From the NCBI GenBank assembly GCA_030594645.1, contig JAUVEU010000004.1, positions 1 through 64,000 of the forward strand: a stretch of DNA of 64,000 nucleotides. The letters are read 5' to 3'. The notes below the pieces were generated by a model. That model saw only the letters and a list, made by a program, of their open reading frames with translations, was not told where the DNA came from and ran no database searches. Below are positions 51,029-59,443 of this stretch, piece by piece. How positions within the stretch are numbered: the stretch's first letter is position 1; each line of letters opens with the position of its first letter. The DNA comes from Candidatus Aegiribacteria sp. Lineage in GTDB: Bacteria; Fermentibacterota; Fermentibacteria; Fermentibacterales; JCC-6. The translations under genes and the position numbers were made by a program.

Positions 51029-52287
51029 CAGATTTGATATCCCGGTCGGTTCATTGCTTTGTAAATCAGTACTTTACAGCGTTCAACCCCAGGTTGATCA
51101 AGAGGATTGATGTTAAGCGCGAGTCCGGTTAGTACAGTCGCTATCTCCAGGGACATTAAAAGCTCCCCGAGAGAATGAGCGTCAAGAGACCGCATCTCAA
51201 GATAGCTTACCGGAATGCCGGCCTCTCCAAGCGCTTTTCCTGTAGCTTCCGCTTCCGCAAGACGAAGTTCATCCGGAGTTCGACCCTCAAGGTACGCAAT
51301 GGAAGGGTAATCATTAAAACCACCTGGAATCCGTGCTGCACCAGTGTCTCCAGGAGTAGTTAGAATCGTTACTGTTTTGTCTCTCGGTCCCTCCGTAAAC
51401 AGCTGCAGCAGTGAATGCTGATCAGCAGGTCCCCGGCAGGCAAGAGGTGTCTGGCCAGTGAATACCTCATTCCCTGAGAGATCGGTTTTCTTGCCAAGGC
51501 TTTCAGCCCAGAGCTGAGCAAACCATAGTGCTGTATCATGCAGTCTATCATCATATGGGAAGAATACATGAACCGTATGGCTTCTGAAGTTATGCAGGTA
51601 TCCCGCAGCGATTCTTGCTGCTACACTTTCGGAGCCATTCTCGAAATAGTCTTCAGTGACAGTCAGAGCGCCTCGCATAAGAGATTTGACATCAATACCG
51701 GCAAATGCTGCCGGAAACAATCCAACAGGACTCAGAACGCTGAATCTGCCGCCTACTGATGGTGGCACAGGCAGTGAATTCCATTTTCTGTCCCGTGCAA
51801 GTTTCCGCAGGTCACCGTTGCAGGGATCCGTTATCGCGATTACCCTTCTGTCTGCATCCCTGGATTCACATAGCCACCTGTACAAGGTAAGGAATATTGC
51901 CATAGTCTCGGCAGTGCCACCGGACTTTGTTATCACAGAAAGAGCAGTTGAATCAGGATCAAAGCGGGATACGAGCTTTTCCAGCATACGTGAATCAGGT
52001 GAATCAACTACAGATACGCTGGATCGGGATATTTCCATTGCGCTCAGAAGGGCTCTCAGACCTAGTGATGATCCTCCGATTCCACACACGATCATCCTGT
52101 CAGAAGACTTATGTATATCATGGGCAAGTTCAAGAGTATCATTAAGAAGCGCCGTATCTTCCGGGAGTTCCACGAATCCTAGTTTTCCACCCTCTATCCA
52201 CTCGTTAAAACGTTTGAAAACGTTCTCAGGAAGGGGACTTGCGTCAAAAGATGTTCTGTAATCAAGCAGCGGTGTTCCGGTAGTCAA
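51028..52287 (-). CDS. pgi: Glucose-6-phosphate isomerase
   Basis: A 419-residue phosphoglucose isomerase interconverting glucose 6-phosphate and fructose 6-phosphate. Two SIS domains are present: VCGIGGSSLGLRALLSA and ALSVITKSGGTAETMAIF (phosphate-binding). The catalytic region near the end is GLALNINPLDQPGVERCK, containing the lysine expected in family motif QPGVE..K. The start is TTG 52287 with GGAG upstream. It is shorter than the Escherichia coli form but matches the bacterial short class. It is followed by the barrel gene with one base of overlap. Confidence 0.92.
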   Translation of the reverse strand: MTTGTPLLDYRTSFDASPLPENVFKRFNEWIEGGKLGFVELPEDTALLNDTLELAHDIHKSSDRMIVCGIGGSSLGLRALLSAMEISRSSVSVVDSPDSRMLEKLVSRFDPDSTALSVITKSGGTAETMAIFLTLYRWLCESRDADRRVIAITDPCNGDLRKLARDRKWNSLPVPPSVGGRFSVLSPVGLFPAAFAGIDVKSLMRGALTVTEDYFENGSESVAARIAAGYLHNFRSHTVHVFFPYDDRLHDTALWFAQLWAESLGKKTDLSGNEVFTGQTPLACRGPADQHSLLQLFTEGPRDKTVTILTTPGDTGAARIPGGFNDYPSIAYLEGRTPDELRLAEAEATGKALGEAGIPVSYLEMRSLDAHSLGELLMSLEIATVLTGLALNINPLDQPGVERCKVLIYKAMNRPGYQI

Positions 52288-52300
52288 GGATTATCTCCAA

Positions 52301-53167
52301 TCATATCTCAGCCCAGGTGACAAGTTCCGAGCAAACTGGTTCGTCCACCTGGATAATAATCAGTCCATTGGCCATAATTCCAGACCGCAATACTGAAATC
52401 GTATCATCATCAGCAGTTATAAGATAGCTATCCAGATCATTTTCAAATACAGTTTCTCTTGGAACAGCTGCATACATTGAAAATTCATCTTCACTTCCCG
52501 ACAGTACCCCCGAATATACAGCCAGGCAATCATGCTGTTCAACAAAGCTCATCCCCCCGGCGTTCAGCGGCCATCTGTCAATAATACAGTCATCCGGAGG
52601 GTATACAAGAAAAACGGAGCTGCTCTCAACGGATATTTCCGCAAGTACATCACCTGACCTGATATTCTGACCCTCGCTTACGCTGATATTAATCAATATT
52701 CCATCAAGAACTGACAGGAATACACTGTTTTCAAGCAATGAAATAGAGTCAAGCAGGAATGAAAGGCTGTCAACCCTATTCAGCAGCATTGTATCTAAAG
52801 GGCTTGAGTGGGAAAGCGCAAGGATAATATCAAGCTCCATCGACAGTCTTTCCCGCTCCACAACACGAAGTTCCTCAACAACATACAGTAAAGTATCACC
52901 TGCAGCAATTTCCTGTTCCACAAACACATGCAATTTCGAAATAACTGCGGACCCTTCACCGAACCAGCGAAGAGACAAAGTATCAGGAGGAGCACTCTTC
53001 ACAGTAAACCCGGTAACAGTATATACTTCAGCATAATCAGATTCACTTATAACCGAATCAACCGACTCTTCTGACTCGTCCTGACCTCCGCAACCCGCGA
53101 ACATGATCAGAAATAACGTAACTATTATCAGCTGCACCGGACAATCAGAAGAATCATTAGCCCGCAT
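52301..53167 (-). CDS. Adaptor-like (HlyD/biotinyl-lipoyl fold) lipoprotein
   Basis: A 288-residue lipoprotein. The lipobox is FAGC (signal VQLIIVTLFLIMFAGC). Two helical segments (ESALSHSSPLDTMLLNRVDSLSFLLDSI region) are flanked by halves of a lipoyl-like motif (ISVSEGQNIRSGDVLAEI), resembling periplasmic adaptor subunits of exporters. The ATG at 53165-53167 lies inside the left terminal repeat of the mobile element at 53161; an internal GTG (53135-53137, giving MQLIIV) would restore a shorter normal signal peptide and may be the older start. It opens the minus-strand run. No exporter permease is adjacent. Confidence 0.65.
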   Translation of the reverse strand: MRANDSSDCPVQLIIVTLFLIMFAGCGGQDESEESVDSVISESDYAEVYTVTGFTVKSAPPDTLSLRWFGEGSAVISKLHVFVEQEIAAGDTLLYVVEELRVVERERLSMELDIILALSHSSPLDTMLLNRVDSLSFLLDSISLLENSVFLSVLDGILINISVSEGQNIRSGDVLAEISVESSSVFLVYPPDDCIIDRWPLNAGGMSFVEQHDCLAVYSGVLSGSEDEFSMYAAVPRETVFENDLDSYLITADDDTISVLRSGIMANGLIIIQVDEPVCSELVTWAEI

Positions 53168-53426
53168 AAATCACCAGCTTTCCGAGCATCTGCTCGGGAC
53201 CGCAAAGGTACAATCAATTTGGTTTCGTTGCGAAACGTCGGAGATGCTGGTGACTACAAGGCTTGCGAGTGCAGACTCCGCAGGCGTACTTGAACAGTAC
53301 GTCGAGGACGGATGCATGAGCATAACGCAGTAGGTGCCTGCATACGTGGCGTTGTAGTAGAAACCAGCATGTCTGGAAACCTGCGGATCCTGGGGAAATC
53401 CACAGAAAGCTGGTGATTTATGCGGG
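53161..53426. mobile_element. 266-bp inverted-repeat mobile element (MITE-like) with TTAG target duplication
   Basis: The ends are perfect 22-bp inverted repeats: 53161-53182 begins CCCGCATAAATC, and 53405-53426 is its exact reverse complement. TTAG flanks both sides (53157-53160 and 53427-53430), consistent with a 4-bp target duplication. The interior codes for nothing convincing but is highly structured: a 7-bp stem at 53182-53197, a GTTTCG/CGAAAC stem at 53222-53236, ATGCTGGT (53244-53251) pairing with ACCAGCAT (53363-53370), and CGTACT/AGTACG (53285-53301). A second copy of the flanking sequence at 63221-63300 lacks the insert. No transposase is in the window, so it would be mobilised in trans. 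Confidence 0.85.
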
Positions 53427-53488
53427 TTAGTGCTTTTCACTGGTTCTATCTACTCCCCTTCGATAAACTCATTCAAGAAAGAAGAAAT

Positions 53489-54074
53489 ATGAAGTCCGGC
53501 TTCCTTAGTATCATCATATTGGCAGCGTCAATTGTCATGCTTTCGGTACAGGGTTGCGGAGAAAAACCAGAGCCTCTGAATTCTACGCTGGCAAAATTAC
53601 AACTCAAACCACTCCATGTTCTTGTTCACGGCAATTACATCAATTACATAGTAAATTGTCAGCTGATTCAGGTTGTACGGACTACATCACCGGCTCTGAG
53701 TCAGGGTGGTGTCGTTGTTAATGGATATTCTAACGCGTCCCTTGAGCAATGTGAATTTGGATTTTCCGTCGTTCCGGTAACATATCCCGAAGTAACTCAT
53801 CCGTTCCTGAATACCACAATATTCCTTCTGAAACTGAGCATACTTTCCGAATACACCCCACGTCAATCGAAAAACAGCAGATAACTCCTGGAACCACACA
53901 TCAGAGCACACCTCTCTCCTGAAGCCGACAACCAGCACCTACATTGTCCTGCCATGGAATGTAATCCGCATCGGGTTCATATACCAGTTCACAGCACTGT
54001 TCCTGATTACCTGGAGAACATTAACTGGAATTCACCCGAGGTGAAAGGAGCCTTAAACAATCTTGTGAACTGAG
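53489..54074 (+). pseudogene. Decayed lipoprotein gene, paralogue of the gene at 63357
   Basis: ATG 53489 (after AAGAAAGAAG) starts a lipoprotein signal (MKSGFLSIIILAASIVMLSVQGC) nearly identical in pattern to that of the gene at 63357. About 165 residues present in the intact copy are missing after GCGE; similarity resumes at VLVHGNYINYIVNCQLIQVVRTT. The first frame ends at 53884, but downstream DNA still reads as protein in other frames (PSETEHTFRIHPTSIEKQQ, then DYLENINWNSPEVKGALNNLVN with a stop at 54074), indicating at least two frameshifts. It is probably non-functional, although a 131-residue lipoprotein could still be made. Confidence 0.7.
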
Positions 54075-54405
54075 TTCTATCTGAGATTCCACCAGCGTAA
54101 CTATAATCAGCATAAGCATAGGCAACGAAACGGACCTGTTCCTTATCAGTTTCCTATTGCCAGTGTTCAGTATTTCTTTGAGGATTCTAAGCTGTCAGAC
54201 CTATTCTTTACTAATCGTAGGAATCGTTCTGTCTTACTTTTTCAGGATAGTCAAAATCTGCGTTAAAAGGATATTACAGTATGCCGATTAGAGGGACACT
54301 GGACAATCGTTTGCCGACAATGTAAGAATATACTGTAGGTATGAATCACTTACATAACATGCATTCAGCACGAAAAACTGTTATGCAATACAGAAGGGGT
54401 ATAAA
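54075..54405 (+). other. Non-coding stretch before the roadblock-MglA operon
   Basis: These 330 AT-rich bases hold no coding frame with a ribosome site. They must contain the promoter of the downstream operon, but I find no pair of boxes at good spacing; TATACT occurs near 54330 without a clear -35. GAAGGGG lies just before the ATG at 54406. Confidence 0.5.
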
Positions 54406-54759
54406 ATGGAAGATCTTCACAAGATCCTGGAGGGGCTCGTTGAAGTCAGCGGTATTGATGTTGCTGTCTGCGTAGGAAGAGATGGCTTTGTCATTGATGC
54501 TGCATCGACAGGTTCTTCTGATACTGAAGCCATAGGAGCAATGGTATCAACCGGTATGGGTTCCGCTGAAAGTGTTGGTCGTGAGCTTGGTCTCAAGGAA
54601 ATGGATCAGGCAATGATGGAGTACAAAGACGGTATAGTTATGATGACCGCACTGGGCAGCGAAGCTCTTCTTGTCATTGTTGCAGCCAAGGATGCCAATC
54701 TTGGTGGTATCCGTCTTCATGTAAGAAGAAACGCTCCCAAAATAGAGAAAGTACTGTAA
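54406..54759 (+). CDS. Roadblock/LC7 domain protein
   Basis: A 117-residue single-domain roadblock/LC7 protein: DLHKILEGLVEVSGIDVAVCVGRDGFVIDAAST, a central helix with MGSAESVGRELGLKEMDQAMMEY, and the final strands GIVMMTALGSEALLVIVAAKDANLGGIRLHVRRN. Proteins of this type (MglB-like) dimerise and act as GTPase-activating or localising partners of Ras-like GTPases. It opens the operon that contains an MglA-type GTPase. AGAAGGGG precedes the ATG. Confidence 0.9.
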   Translation: MEDLHKILEGLVEVSGIDVAVCVGRDGFVIDAASTGSSDTEAIGAMVSTGMGSAESVGRELGLKEMDQAMMEYKDGIVMMTALGSEALLVIVAAKDANLGGIRLHVRRNAPKIEKVL

Positions 54760-54792
54760 TTATCTCTTTTCTGGGAAGCGGGTATTCTGAAG

Positions 54793-55281
54793 ATGCAATT
54801 GCCAAGACGTGAAGATGCCGAGGCTCTTAAGGATCTTCTCTCCAAACTTGTAAAGCGTTCCGAAGCCGTTACGGCTCTGTTGATAAGCCATGAGGGCGTC
54901 TGCATCAGCAAGGCTGGCAACGTGGAAACACTGAACTCCACTGCCCTTGCCGCGCTTGTTGCGGGAATGTTTTCCGCTACAAGAGAAGTTGCAAACATTG
55001 TTGGTGAAGAAAAGTTCTCGATTCTTCTGCAGCAGGGTGAGAAGCGTCATATTCACATTTCTCTGATTGGTCAGAGAAACATGATGATAGTGGTTTTTGA
55101 AGATTACAGGAGAATAGGTCGTGTCCGGCACGAAGCCCGGTCAATAGGACCCGATATCCTCAGAATACTGGAGAGCAGAGACAAAAGCAGGAAGGAAGAT
55201 GCTGAGGACATTTCCGTTCCTGAGTTCAGGGAATATGCTCTGAATCTCATTGACAGGATATTTGTGGTTGGTGAAGATTAA
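54793..55281 (+). CDS. Roadblock/LC7-like protein, second copy, with C-terminal extension
   Basis: A 162-residue protein with the roadblock core (ALKDLLSKLVKRSEAVTALLISHEGVCISKAGNVETLN; LLQQGEKRHIHISLIGQRNMMIVVFEDYRRIGRVRHEA) and an extra ~45-residue C-terminal helix-rich tail. It is likely the second partner of the GTPase; MglB-type proteins often work as pairs. It begins 33 bases after the first roadblock gene and ends one base before the ATG of the GTPase gene. Confidence 0.85.
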   Translation: MQLPRREDAEALKDLLSKLVKRSEAVTALLISHEGVCISKAGNVETLNSTALAALVAGMFSATREVANIVGEEKFSILLQQGEKRHIHISLIGQRNMMIVVFEDYRRIGRVRHEARSIGPDILRILESRDKSRKEDAEDISVPEFREYALNLIDRIFVVGED

Positions 55282-55282
55282 T

Positions 55283-55867
55283 ATGCCTCACCTTGATCCG
55301 ATTGAAAAGCAGATTGTCTTCAAGATCGTTTACTTCGGTCCTGGAATGAGCGGTAAGACGACAAACCTGCTCTACATCCATAAAGCATTGAATGATAGAT
55401 ATAAGGGTGAGATGTTGGTTCTGGACACTGAAAAGGAGAGAACTCTGTTTTTTGACTTTTTCCCGGTTTCCCTCGGTACGGTTCAGGGTTATTCCCTAAA
55501 ATTCCACCTCTATACCATCCCGGGGCAGATCTTTTACGAAGCCAGTAGAAGGATCATACTCGAGGGAGCGGACGGTGTAGTATTTGTCGCTGATTCCTCA
55601 GCTGACAGGCTGGATGACAATACGGAAATGTTCAGGATGATGAACAAAAATCTCAGGAATATGGGAATAGATCCGTCACGCTTCCCGCTTGTACTTCAGT
55701 ACAACAAACGTGATCGTAATCCGAGGCTTGAAATCGGAGAGATAGAGAAAGAACTCGAAATAGATGAAATCCCGGTTACCGAATCCATAGCTACCGAAGG
55801 CAAGGGCGTTATGAAAACCCTTCAGGTTGTCAGTAAGGTGATTATAAGGCGTTTTCAGATAAGCTGA
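55283..55867 (+). CDS. mglA: MglA-type Ras-like GTPase
   Basis: A 194-residue small GTPase of the MglA family. G1 is GPGMSGKTT (K25, T26). The switch region has TEKERTLFFDFFP and the characteristic FHLYTIPGQ (G3-like; DxxG is replaced by PGQ as in MglA). G4 is NKRD, and the C terminus is a helix (VMKTLQVVSKVIIRRFQI). The start is ATG 55283 (MPHLDPIEKQIVFKIVYFGPG); the longer upstream frame lies in the roadblock gene. MglA sets cell polarity in Myxococcus and works with roadblock partners, both of which are encoded just upstream. Its effector here is unknown. Confidence 0.93.
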   Translation: MPHLDPIEKQIVFKIVYFGPGMSGKTTNLLYIHKALNDRYKGEMLVLDTEKERTLFFDFFPVSLGTVQGYSLKFHLYTIPGQIFYEASRRIILEGADGVVFVADSSADRLDDNTEMFRMMNKNLRNMGIDPSRFPLVLQYNKRDRNPRLEIGEIEKELEIDEIPVTESIATEGKGVMKTLQVVSKVIIRRFQIS

Positions 55868-55891
55868 TGTGGAAAGGATTGATAATCTTAT

Positions 55892-56581
55892 ATGACCATT
55901 AATGGTACACTAAGCGATATTGGTTTTGTTTCACTGCTTCAGTTCCCAAATTCCAGCAGGAAGACTGGTCTGCTCACAGTAATAACCAGTGATGGCAAGG
56001 CTGATTTCTATTACAGTAAGGGTGAACTCATACATGCAACCTTCGGTACTAAGACTGGCAGGGACGTTCTTGTGGATATTGTGGACTGGACAGAAGGACA
56101 GTTCACTTTCGAACCCGAACTGGAACCGGATAAAACAACCATTAAGGAAGATCTTCACCATGTTCTCATGTGGGCACTCAAGGAGAGAGACGAGAGGAAG
56201 AAGAATCAGCTGGAAGAATCAGATAGCCCTATAGAACTCGATCTTGAGCTTTCAGAAAAATTGGATGAACTGTTGAAATCAACCTCCTGTATCGATTATA
56301 TCTGCCTAATTTCCGCTTTCGGACAGCTCACAGCCAGATCAACATCAGAAAGTAATTTTCTGCAGGATATTGAACCACATATGAAATCCATAACATGCTT
56401 TATAACTGAATACCCCGGCAAGATAACTGGAAAAGCGTTTATAGAAGCAGTCAATTTATCAATCGCGATCTCCGGACTTGATGACGAACAGACCGTTGTC
56501 ATTGCTACTGGTCCCGAGGTAAAACTTGGAAGACTGGCCATGGCTCTAGGCAGAATAACAAGGGAGCTAAGTAAAGTGTAG
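55892..56581 (+). CDS. DUF4388 (PATAN) protein with C-terminal roadblock-like domain
   Basis: A 229-residue protein. The N-terminal ~100 residues match the DUF4388 pattern (GTLSDIGFVSLLQFPNSSRKTGLLTVITSDGKADFYYSKGELIHA; GRDVLVDIVDWTEGQFTFEPE), often seen with MglA and two-component systems. A linker (KERDERKKNQLEESD) leads to a C-terminal alpha/beta domain (DELLKSTSCIDYICLISAFGQLTARS ... VVIATGPEVKLGRLAMALGRITREL) with the size and strand order of a roadblock fold. It likely links GTPase output to partners. Confidence 0.8.
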   Translation: MTINGTLSDIGFVSLLQFPNSSRKTGLLTVITSDGKADFYYSKGELIHATFGTKTGRDVLVDIVDWTEGQFTFEPELEPDKTTIKEDLHHVLMWALKERDERKKNQLEESDSPIELDLELSEKLDELLKSTSCIDYICLISAFGQLTARSTSESNFLQDIEPHMKSITCFITEYPGKITGKAFIEAVNLSIAISGLDDEQTVVIATGPEVKLGRLAMALGRITRELSKV

Positions 56582-57969
56582 TGGATGTGAAGGATATGAA
56601 AGACAGAGAAAACCTTCAAGACAAAAAGAACCTTAATGAAATGCATTTCGAGGAATTTCTTGAAATATGTTCAGATTCAGGATTGATCAAGGATGAAATT
56701 GCCAGAGAGATCATTAATTTCGCCAAAGCCATTGGTGGAGTTGGAGCGGTTCCAAGACTTGACTGTGTTAAGCTGAATAATACATGTGATTTTGCAGCAT
56801 CTCTGGTCAGTGTCTATCCTGAAGACATGACCTTTAATAACTATGTAACAACTGCAGAAAATTATTACGCCACGGAAATAGCCAGGACAATCGCCCTTAT
56901 TCCCAGGGTATGGAAAAGTATTACTCCGGTAATGCTCCATGCCCATACAGGCCAGGGCAAGACTCACCTGCTTGCAGCTCTTACCAGGTCAACCCATAAA
57001 AGATCACTTATCCTTAACACTGTTGATCTGCACATTGAGTATCAGCATTGCCTGAAGGCGGGAATGGATAGAGAATTACGTTCCTGGATCACATCCTTTG
57101 ACCTCCTGATCCTGGATGATATTCAGTTCTCCCAGGGTAATCTCCAGTTCCAGCAATTCCTCATTTCCGTGATTAACCACATGCCCAGAGGTAAACATGG
57201 AATAATTACATCATCGGATGTTCATCCTGCGAAACTGCTTGATCTTGATTCCTCGTTCTATTCCAGACTGACCTCCGGACTTGTTATAAAGCTCGAGACA
57301 GTCGATTTAGAAGGCAGAATGAAGATCCTCCGGAATCTTTTCAGCCAGACGGGCATGATACCGGAAGATGAAATAATTGAATTTATTGCTACACATGTTA
57401 AAATGAATGTTAGACAAATGAAGGCTGCAGGGCGCATGGTCATTGCTCAGATGCTTGGACCCAGTCATATTGTAAACATCGATACAGCCAGAAGTATCCT
57501 CGGCTTCATGCAGATACTCAGGGAAGATGAACTCCGCCCGAAGGCTTCAGAAGTCAACGTTAATGAAGAAACAGATATTGAAACCACTGTTGATCCATCG
57601 CCATTTATTGTTGTTGATATCGACGAGGAAACAAAGATTCGAGAAACCGCACAGGAAGCAAGAACTGCAGCAGATCTCTCTGAAACTGTAGATCTGGACG
57701 ATGATGGCCACATTTATACAGAGGAAATAGCAGGTATACCTTCCCAGGAAGTTGAACCTTCAGATACTGCCAGATACAAAAGCATGGTTGAGTCGGCCGA
57801 GACGGTTGACCGTCAGATAGAAGCCCTGAAACAGGCAATTACTGATAGAATTAAGCAGCTTGAGGAAAGGAATGCTGATTCGCTAGAGATAGATAAACTA
57901 AGGTCTGCGTTAGTATGTCTGAATGAAGGTGATCTCGATTTGGCCATGTTCTCATTGAAACCTGATTGA
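56581..57969 (+). CDS. DnaA-like AAA+ ATPase lacking the DNA-binding domain
   Basis: A 462-residue protein. The central AAA+ module matches DnaA domain III: MTFNNYVTTAENYYATEIA, Walker A HTGQGKTHLLAAL (K127, T128), Walker B LLILDDIQF (~175-183), and sensor region GIITSSDVHPAKLLDLDSSFYSRLTSGLVIKL with SRL as in DnaA. The N-terminal 80 residues differ from DnaA domain I. The C-terminal ~140 residues (from ~325) are acidic and coiled (TVDRQIEALKQAITDRIKQLEERNADSLEIDKLRS) and do not contain the helix-turn-helix domain IV that binds DnaA boxes. Start GTG 56581 shares one base with the previous stop. It may act as an Hda-like regulator or a scaffold ATPase. Confidence 0.82.
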   Translation: MDVKDMKDRENLQDKKNLNEMHFEEFLEICSDSGLIKDEIAREIINFAKAIGGVGAVPRLDCVKLNNTCDFAASLVSVYPEDMTFNNYVTTAENYYATEIARTIALIPRVWKSITPVMLHAHTGQGKTHLLAALTRSTHKRSLILNTVDLHIEYQHCLKAGMDRELRSWITSFDLLILDDIQFSQGNLQFQQFLISVINHMPRGKHGIITSSDVHPAKLLDLDSSFYSRLTSGLVIKLETVDLEGRMKILRNLFSQTGMIPEDEIIEFIATHVKMNVRQMKAAGRMVIAQMLGPSHIVNIDTARSILGFMQILREDELRPKASEVNVNEETDIETTVDPSPFIVVDIDEETKIRETAQEARTAADLSETVDLDDDGHIYTEEIAGIPSQEVEPSDTARYKSMVESAETVDRQIEALKQAITDRIKQLEERNADSLEIDKLRSALVCLNEGDLDLAMFSLKPD

Positions 57970-58008
57970 GATGATCACAGTTATTTATAAACTAACCTGG
58001 GAGGTATT

Positions 58009-58494
58009 ATGGCTGAACAGAATGACCGCCTTCATGGCGTAGCATATCTGCTGGGTGCCCTAACCCATGCATCTGAAAAGAATCTGGGCCAGAGCAGCCA
58101 TTCGATATGCATGCTTGCGGGTAAGAAATTCGGCAGTGAAGCTGTTGAAAACGTGGAACAGACCGAAGACCCCGAGAAAGCTGTTGAACTGCTTAAAACA
58201 GCACTTGAGAAACGAGGGATAGTCTGGGATTTTGAACCCTTCACAGGTGATCGTGAAGAGCTCATGGAGAAACGGGACGGAGCGGAGGTCATGAGGCTTG
58301 TATTTCGAACCTGCATGGTCAGAAACGCACTTTTTCGCTATGCACATGAGCAGAAGGAATCAATGTGCTATATGGCTCATGGAGTGTTCGCCGGAGCCAT
58401 GGAGAAGGTCATGCCCGGTAAGAAAGTACATCTTGAGATACTTCATGCAGGTCCCAATTCCTGTCTGAAGGAAATGATTCTGGAGGATGCATGA
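58009..58494 (+). CDS. V4R-like, cysteine-containing protein in the hydrogenase operon
   Basis: A 161-residue protein with a good GGGAGGT site. The C-terminal half (MRLVFRTCMVRNALFRYAHEQ; MCYMAHGVFAGAMEKVM; LEILHAGPNSCLKEMIL) has the shape of a V4R (4-vinyl reductase/hydrocarbon-binding) domain, with cysteines at three fold-equivalent places. The same pattern is present in the C-terminal half of the ferredoxin encoded at 60850. It could bind a metal, a tetrapyrrole or an electron-transfer partner. It overlaps the small-subunit gene by 4 bases, so it is made with the hydrogenase. Exact family is not certain. Confidence 0.6.
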   Translation: MAEQNDRLHGVAYLLGALTHASEKNLGQSSHSICMLAGKKFGSEAVENVEQTEDPEKAVELLKTALEKRGIVWDFEPFTGDREELMEKRDGAEVMRLVFRTCMVRNALFRYAHEQKESMCYMAHGVFAGAMEKVMPGKKVHLEILHAGPNSCLKEMILEDA

Positions 58495-59405
58495 TGAAAA
58501 CCAGAATTTCAACCGAGTGGCTTTCAGGATGTTCAGGATGCCATATTGCCATTGTAGATCTTCATGAAAAACTTCTGAACCTGATCGATGATGTGGAGTT
58601 CGTGCGTATTCCTGTGCTTATGGATGAGAAGGAATATCCTGAAGCCGATGTAGGAATAGTAGAAGGAGCCATAAGAAGCGAACATGACAGGAAATGTCTC
58701 CTCCGAATGAGAGAAACCTGTAAAACGCTGGTAGCATTCGGTACATGCGCGGTATATGGTGGTCCCTCCGGTATTGGATGGCTCTACGGGAAAGATACTA
58801 TCCTGAATAAGATATACAAGGATACTGTAACAGCGACAGATGATGGAAAGCTTCCCGAAGGGGCACCAGAGCTGGAACAGAGTGTTATTCCTTTGAACGA
58901 AGTTGTAGATATCGATTTCTACATACCAGGCTGCCCACCTCATCCATATTTCATTGCCCTTTCCATAAAGACTCTGCTGGGTGCTTCAGTACCTGAAATA
59001 TCAATTAAAACCGTATGTTCCGCTTGCAAACGTCGAATGGAAAAACGTGAAGGCGTGAAGCTTCAGCGGGGAATGAGTACCGCTTCAGAGGAGGATATAT
59101 GTCTCCTGAGTCAGGGAATCATCTGCCTTGGATCAGTAACACTTGACCGCTGCCAGGCTCAGTGTCCAAACAAGGGAGTCGCATGCGCAGGATGTGCTGG
59201 ACCCTCCATTGATATCATTACCGAACCACATCTGGATATTCGAACCTTGATAGCCAAAAGAATGAGTTTGCTCACCGGAATTGATCGAATCGAGATACTG
59301 GATTATATGGAAAAGGAAGCTAAAACGTTTTACTCTTACGCAATCTCTTCACCGATAATCTATAAAAAGCCCACAGTTGAAATCAGGGAATGGGCAGGAA
59401 ATTGA
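58491..59405 (+). CDS. [NiFe] hydrogenase small subunit, MvhG/HoxY-like
   Basis: A 304-residue small subunit of a cytoplasmic group 3-type hydrogenase. Proximal-cluster cysteines are C14 and C17 (WLSGCSGCH), then the cysteine in AFGTCAVYGG and the one in IPGCPPHP. A C-terminal cysteine-rich stretch (VCSACKRRME; GSVTLDRCQAQCPNKGVACAGCAGPS) is typical of MvhG and of F420-non-reducing enzymes and can carry further [4Fe-4S] clusters. No twin-arginine signal is present. The start ATGATG overlaps the V4R-like gene by 4 bases. Confidence 0.9.
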   Translation: MMKTRISTEWLSGCSGCHIAIVDLHEKLLNLIDDVEFVRIPVLMDEKEYPEADVGIVEGAIRSEHDRKCLLRMRETCKTLVAFGTCAVYGGPSGIGWLYGKDTILNKIYKDTVTATDDGKLPEGAPELEQSVIPLNEVVDIDFYIPGCPPHPYFIALSIKTLLGASVPEISIKTVCSACKRRMEKREGVKLQRGMSTASEEDICLLSQGIICLGSVTLDRCQAQCPNKGVACAGCAGPSIDIITEPHLDIRTLIAKRMSLLTGIDRIEILDYMEKEAKTFYSYAISSPIIYKKPTVEIREWAGN

Positions 59406-59443
59406 AACACTCCAAAGTAGAGACAGGATTAAGAGGTTGAACC

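Noticed and set aside
53171-53440. Frames inside the inverted-repeat element (both strands)
   Set aside because: They have no ribosome site or protein-like composition, and they run through the hairpins and the terminal repeats.
55250-55282. Longer start for the MglA GTPase
   Set aside because: The extra residues lie in the end of the roadblock gene; ATG 55283 gives the conserved N terminus.
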